Below, in pieces: positions 61,832-64,000 of a stretch of DNA of 64,000 bases. The position numbers were made by a program, and so were the translations under genes. Origin of the DNA: Allobosea sp. GTDB lineage: Bacteria > Pseudomonadota > Alphaproteobacteria > Rhizobiales > Beijerinckiaceae. The notes below the pieces were generated by a model, which had not been told where the DNA came from, searched no databases, and was given only the letters and a program-made list of their open reading frames with translations. Positions within the stretch are counted from its first letter, which is position 1; each line of letters opens with the position of its first letter. The stretch spans positions 48,900 to 112,899 of the forward strand of contig JAAEQB010000052.1 of assembly GCA_024231975.1 (NCBI GenBank), read 5' to 3'.

Positions 61832-64000
61832 TGGTCGTGATGATCCAAAATGCGCCGCTGAGGCCCTTCTGCAGCCACGCCGCGGCCCGCCGCCGCGCTC
61901 TTTTGACCGGGGTCGCGGCGCTGGCCCTCGTCCCGCTTGTCCTGTCGGCCCCGGCGTTCGCCGATGGGGGACAGGGCGGCAAGACCGCCCTCGGGAACAT
62001 TCCTGGCGGGACGGGCGGTGTCGACAATCCGACTGGCCCAGGTGGCACGGGCGGTAGCGGGCTTTCGGTCAGGATGGTGCCGTGGGCGTTGACCGTATCA
62101 GGCAGCGGTGGAGGAGGAGCCGGCGCCGGTGTCGGTGGCGCGGGAGGAGTGGGCAAGGGAGGCACCGGCGCCGGCGGAGCGGGCGGGGTCCACGGCTATG
62201 TGGGCTCGGATCTGCCGTCAGGATTATCCACCGGTACCGCTGGCGGCCGTGGAATGTCGACCGGCGGCGGCGGCGGCGGCGGAGGAGGCGGAGGCGGTTT
62301 TGGTGCGGTGGTCACCGGCGGGGGAGTCAGCGGGACCATCTCCGGAAACATCTCAGGTGGACATGGCGGAGACGGTGGGAGTGGCTCTTTGGCTGGGGCA
62401 TCCGGGGGCTCCGGCGGTTCCGGTGGTTCCGGCGGCATCGGGCTGATGTTCACTGATGTCAGCGAGCCGGCCAGCGTGGTCGTGACGAGCACGGTGCAGG
62501 GCGGGGCAGGTGGAGCGGTGGGGATGTACGCGATGCCGCCCAACAGAGCCGGAAACGGTGGGGTCGGTATCGACGGCTCGAACCTGTCGATCGTCAATCA
62601 CGGCACGATCTCGGGCGGCCGCGGCGGGGCTGCAGTTACCCAGCCGTCCGGCCGAGGCGCCGGCGGCGACGGGGTAGTCGGCTCGGACCTGTCGATCACC
62701 AACACCGGCACGATCGCGGGCGGGTTCTCCGGCGATGGCCGGACGCAGGCGGCCGCGATCCGTTTCACCGGGGGCTCGAATACGCTCACCTTCGGCAACG
62801 CCAGCTCGGGCCTGAGCGGCGGTATCGTGATCGAGGCCGGCGTGCTGACCTTCGCCCAGGCGACCGATGTGACGGTCGGTAACGAGATCAGCGGCGCCGG
62901 CAGCGTAATCAAGACGGGAGCCGGTACGCTCACTCTCACCGCGGCCAACACCTATACCGGCGGGACGACGGTCTCGGGCGGCAAGCTGGTGGTCAACGGC
63001 TCGCTCGCAGGTACGGTGACGCTCGCGGGCGGCACGATCGGCGGCTCTGGCACGATCGGCGGATTGGACATTGCCAGCGCTGCGACGGTCGCACCCGGCA
63101 ACTCGATCGGAACGCTCACCGTTTCCGGCAACGTCACCGTGGCTGAGGGGTCGACCTATCAGGTCGAGATCAATGCCGCCGGGCAGAGCGACAAGGTCGT
63201 GGCATCGGGCTCGGCGACGATCTCGGGCGGCACGATTCGGGTCGTAGCCGAAAGCGGCAACTACGCGGCGGGCACGACCTACACCATCCTGACCGCTGCG
63301 GGTGGGGTGGCCGGCGCATTCAGCGCGGTGACCTCGAACCTCGTCTTCCTGACGCCGTCGCTTGGCTATGACAGCAATAATGTCAGCCTGACCATGACGC
63401 GCTCCTCAGTCGGCTTCATCGATGTGGCCGTGACGCGGAACCAGGGCTTCATCGCGGCGGCGGCCGAGGCGCTCGGCGCTGGCAACCCGGTCTATGGCAC
63501 CTTGCTATCGAGCACCGCGGATCAGGCCCGCGCCGGCTTCGATCTGCTCTCCGGCGAAGCCCATGCTCAGGCGATCAGCGTGATGGTCGACGAGAGCCGG
63601 CTGGTGCGCGACACCATTTTGGGCCATCTGCGCGGGCCATTGCTGACGCAGGCTCCCGGCCAGGTCGCGGCGAGCTTCACTGGCGACCTGACCGGCCGCA
63701 AGGGCGGGATCGTGATGCCCGCCCCCATCCCGCAGCCGCGCTATGCGGTCTGGGGCACCGCCTTCGGCAGCACCGGCAACACCGACGCCGATGGCAATGC
63801 CGGCAGCCTCTCCCGCCGCAGCGGCGGCGCGCTGCTTGGTGCCGACCTGATGTTCTATGACGCGCCGGGTTCTTCGCTGAAGCTCGGCGTCGCCGGCGGC
63901 TACAGCCAGTCGCGCTTCGACCTCGATGCGCGCCTGTCCTCGGGGCGCCTCGAAAGCGGTCATGCCGCGCTCTATGCCGGCGCCCGCTTCGGAGCCCTGC
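61831..64000 (+). CDS. Glycine-rich autotransporter (type V secretion), truncated by window
   Basis: Open frame from the ATG at 61831 to the window edge (over 720 residues), so its 3' end is missing. A signal peptide (about residues 10-45, ending APAFA) comes first. A very Gly-rich region follows (about 45-260, runs such as GGGGGGGGGGGG). Autotransporter beta-helix repeats (GAGTLTLTAANTYTGGTTVSGG, GTIGGSGTIGGLDI, VAPGNSIGTLTVSGNVTV) fold the passenger, then a linker, and the start of the beta-barrel (YAVWGTAFGSTGN, LKLGVAGGYSQSRFD) appears. The start overlaps the previous stop as TGATG; ATG 61840 is also in frame. An adhesin-like role is likely. Confidence 0.85.
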   Translation, partial: MVVMIQNAPLRPFCSHAAARRRALLTGVAALALVPLVLSAPAFADGGQGGKTALGNIPGGTGGVDNPTGPGGTGGSGLSVRMVPWALTVSGSGGGGAGAGVGGAGGVGKGGTGAGGAGGVHGYVGSDLPSGLSTGTAGGRGMSTGGGGGGGGGGGGFGAVVTGGGVSGTISGNISGGHGGDGGSGSLAGASGGSGGSGGSGGIGLMFTDVSEPASVVVTSTVQGGAGGAVGMYAMPPNRAGNGGVGIDGSNLSIVNHGTISGGRGGAAVTQPSGRGAGGDGVVGSDLSITNTGTIAGGFSGDGRTQAAAIRFTGGSNTLTFGNASSGLSGGIVIEAGVLTFAQATDVTVGNEISGAGSVIKTGAGTLTLTAANTYTGGTTVSGGKLVVNGSLAGTVTLAGGTIGGSGTIGGLDIASAATVAPGNSIGTLTVSGNVTVAEGSTYQVEINAAGQSDKVVASGSATISGGTIRVVAESGNYAAGTTYTILTAAGGVAGAFSAVTSNLVFLTPSLGYDSNNVSLTMTRSSVGFIDVAVTRNQGFIAAAAEALGAGNPVYGTLLSSTADQARAGFDLLSGEAHAQAISVMVDESRLVRDTILGHLRGPLLTQAPGQVAASFTGDLTGRKGGIVMPAPIPQPRYAVWGTAFGSTGNTDADGNAGSLSRRSGGALLGADLMFYDAPGSSLKLGVAGGYSQSRFDLDARLSSGRLESGHAALYAGARFGAL

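Noticed and set aside
62240..62300. Short runs of GGC/GGA repeats taken as a possible microsatellite or CRISPR-like array
   Set aside because: They encode the Gly-rich passenger of the autotransporter; no regular repeat-spacer pattern.

Overview
The window is a gene-dense, very GC-rich stretch of a bacterial chromosome, with no rRNA, tRNA, CRISPR array, complete insertion sequence or prophage that I can see. Gene content and order point to an alphaproteobacterium of the order Hyphomicrobiales (Bosea-like). The evidence is an ffh-rpsP-rimM-trmD block, leuC/leuD/leuB with rplS nearby, dapF next to the t6A methylthiotransferase gene, a DUF1800/DUF1501 pair, small Lys-rich proteins, and several families of intergenic palindromic repeats of the kind common in that order. 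The assignment to order is an inference from style and synteny, not from a marker search.

Layout. 0-10.6 kb: a chemoreceptor, a small RecD-like helicase, a PatB/MalY C-S lyase, an SDR enzyme, an ECF sigma/anti-sigma pair divergent from a DUF4394 exported protein, and a DUF1800-DUF1501 pair. 10.6-17.8 kb: leuD and leuC on the minus strand with three unrelated genes between them, then the divergent tryptophan-catabolism pair kynA and a kynureninase-like gene. 17.8-21 kb: an EmrAB-type drug efflux operon with its MarR regulator. 21-29 kb: rplS with a clear terminator, a TSUP permease, two dehydrogenase-like genes, an HxlR regulator with a palindromic operator, an unusual EF-G-like GTPase and a long-chain acyl-CoA ligase with two palindromes upstream. 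29-37.8 kb: mtaB-dapF, several small exported proteins, a metallo-beta-lactamase-fold hydrolase, a methyltransferase, a LysE exporter and two hypothetical genes of visibly lower GC. 38-43 kb: ffh, rpsP, rimM, a HAD phosphatase, a CatB-type acetyltransferase and trmD, whose 3' end lies inside an intergenic repeat. 43-48.5 kb: a rhodanese, a second hexapeptide acetyltransferase, an aspartate aminotransferase, very small conserved-looking genes, a YaiI/YqxD protein and an unrecognised HExxH protein. 48.6-60 kb: a Bug-type receptor, a SAF-domain oxidoreductase, a PQQ-type sugar dehydrogenase, SemiSWEET, a lytic transglycosylase, RidA, leuB, a TPR protein and an MsbA-like ABC exporter. 60-64 kb: an AraC regulator divergent from a protein with an AprI/Inh-like domain and an SH3-like tail, translationally coupled to a large glycine-rich autotransporter that runs off the window.

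How it fits together. Most of the window is housekeeping and metabolism. The leucine branch (leuB, leuC, leuD) and the SRP/ribosome-maturation set (ffh, rpsP, rimM, trmD, rplS) are all present but scattered and interrupted, as if an ancestral block had been rearranged. The best candidates for little-described biology are the ECF-DUF4394 locus, where both divergent promoters share the same spaced motif; the EF-G-like GTPase that lacks the catalytic histidine; the inhibitor/SH3-autotransporter unit; and the HExxH protein near 48 kb.
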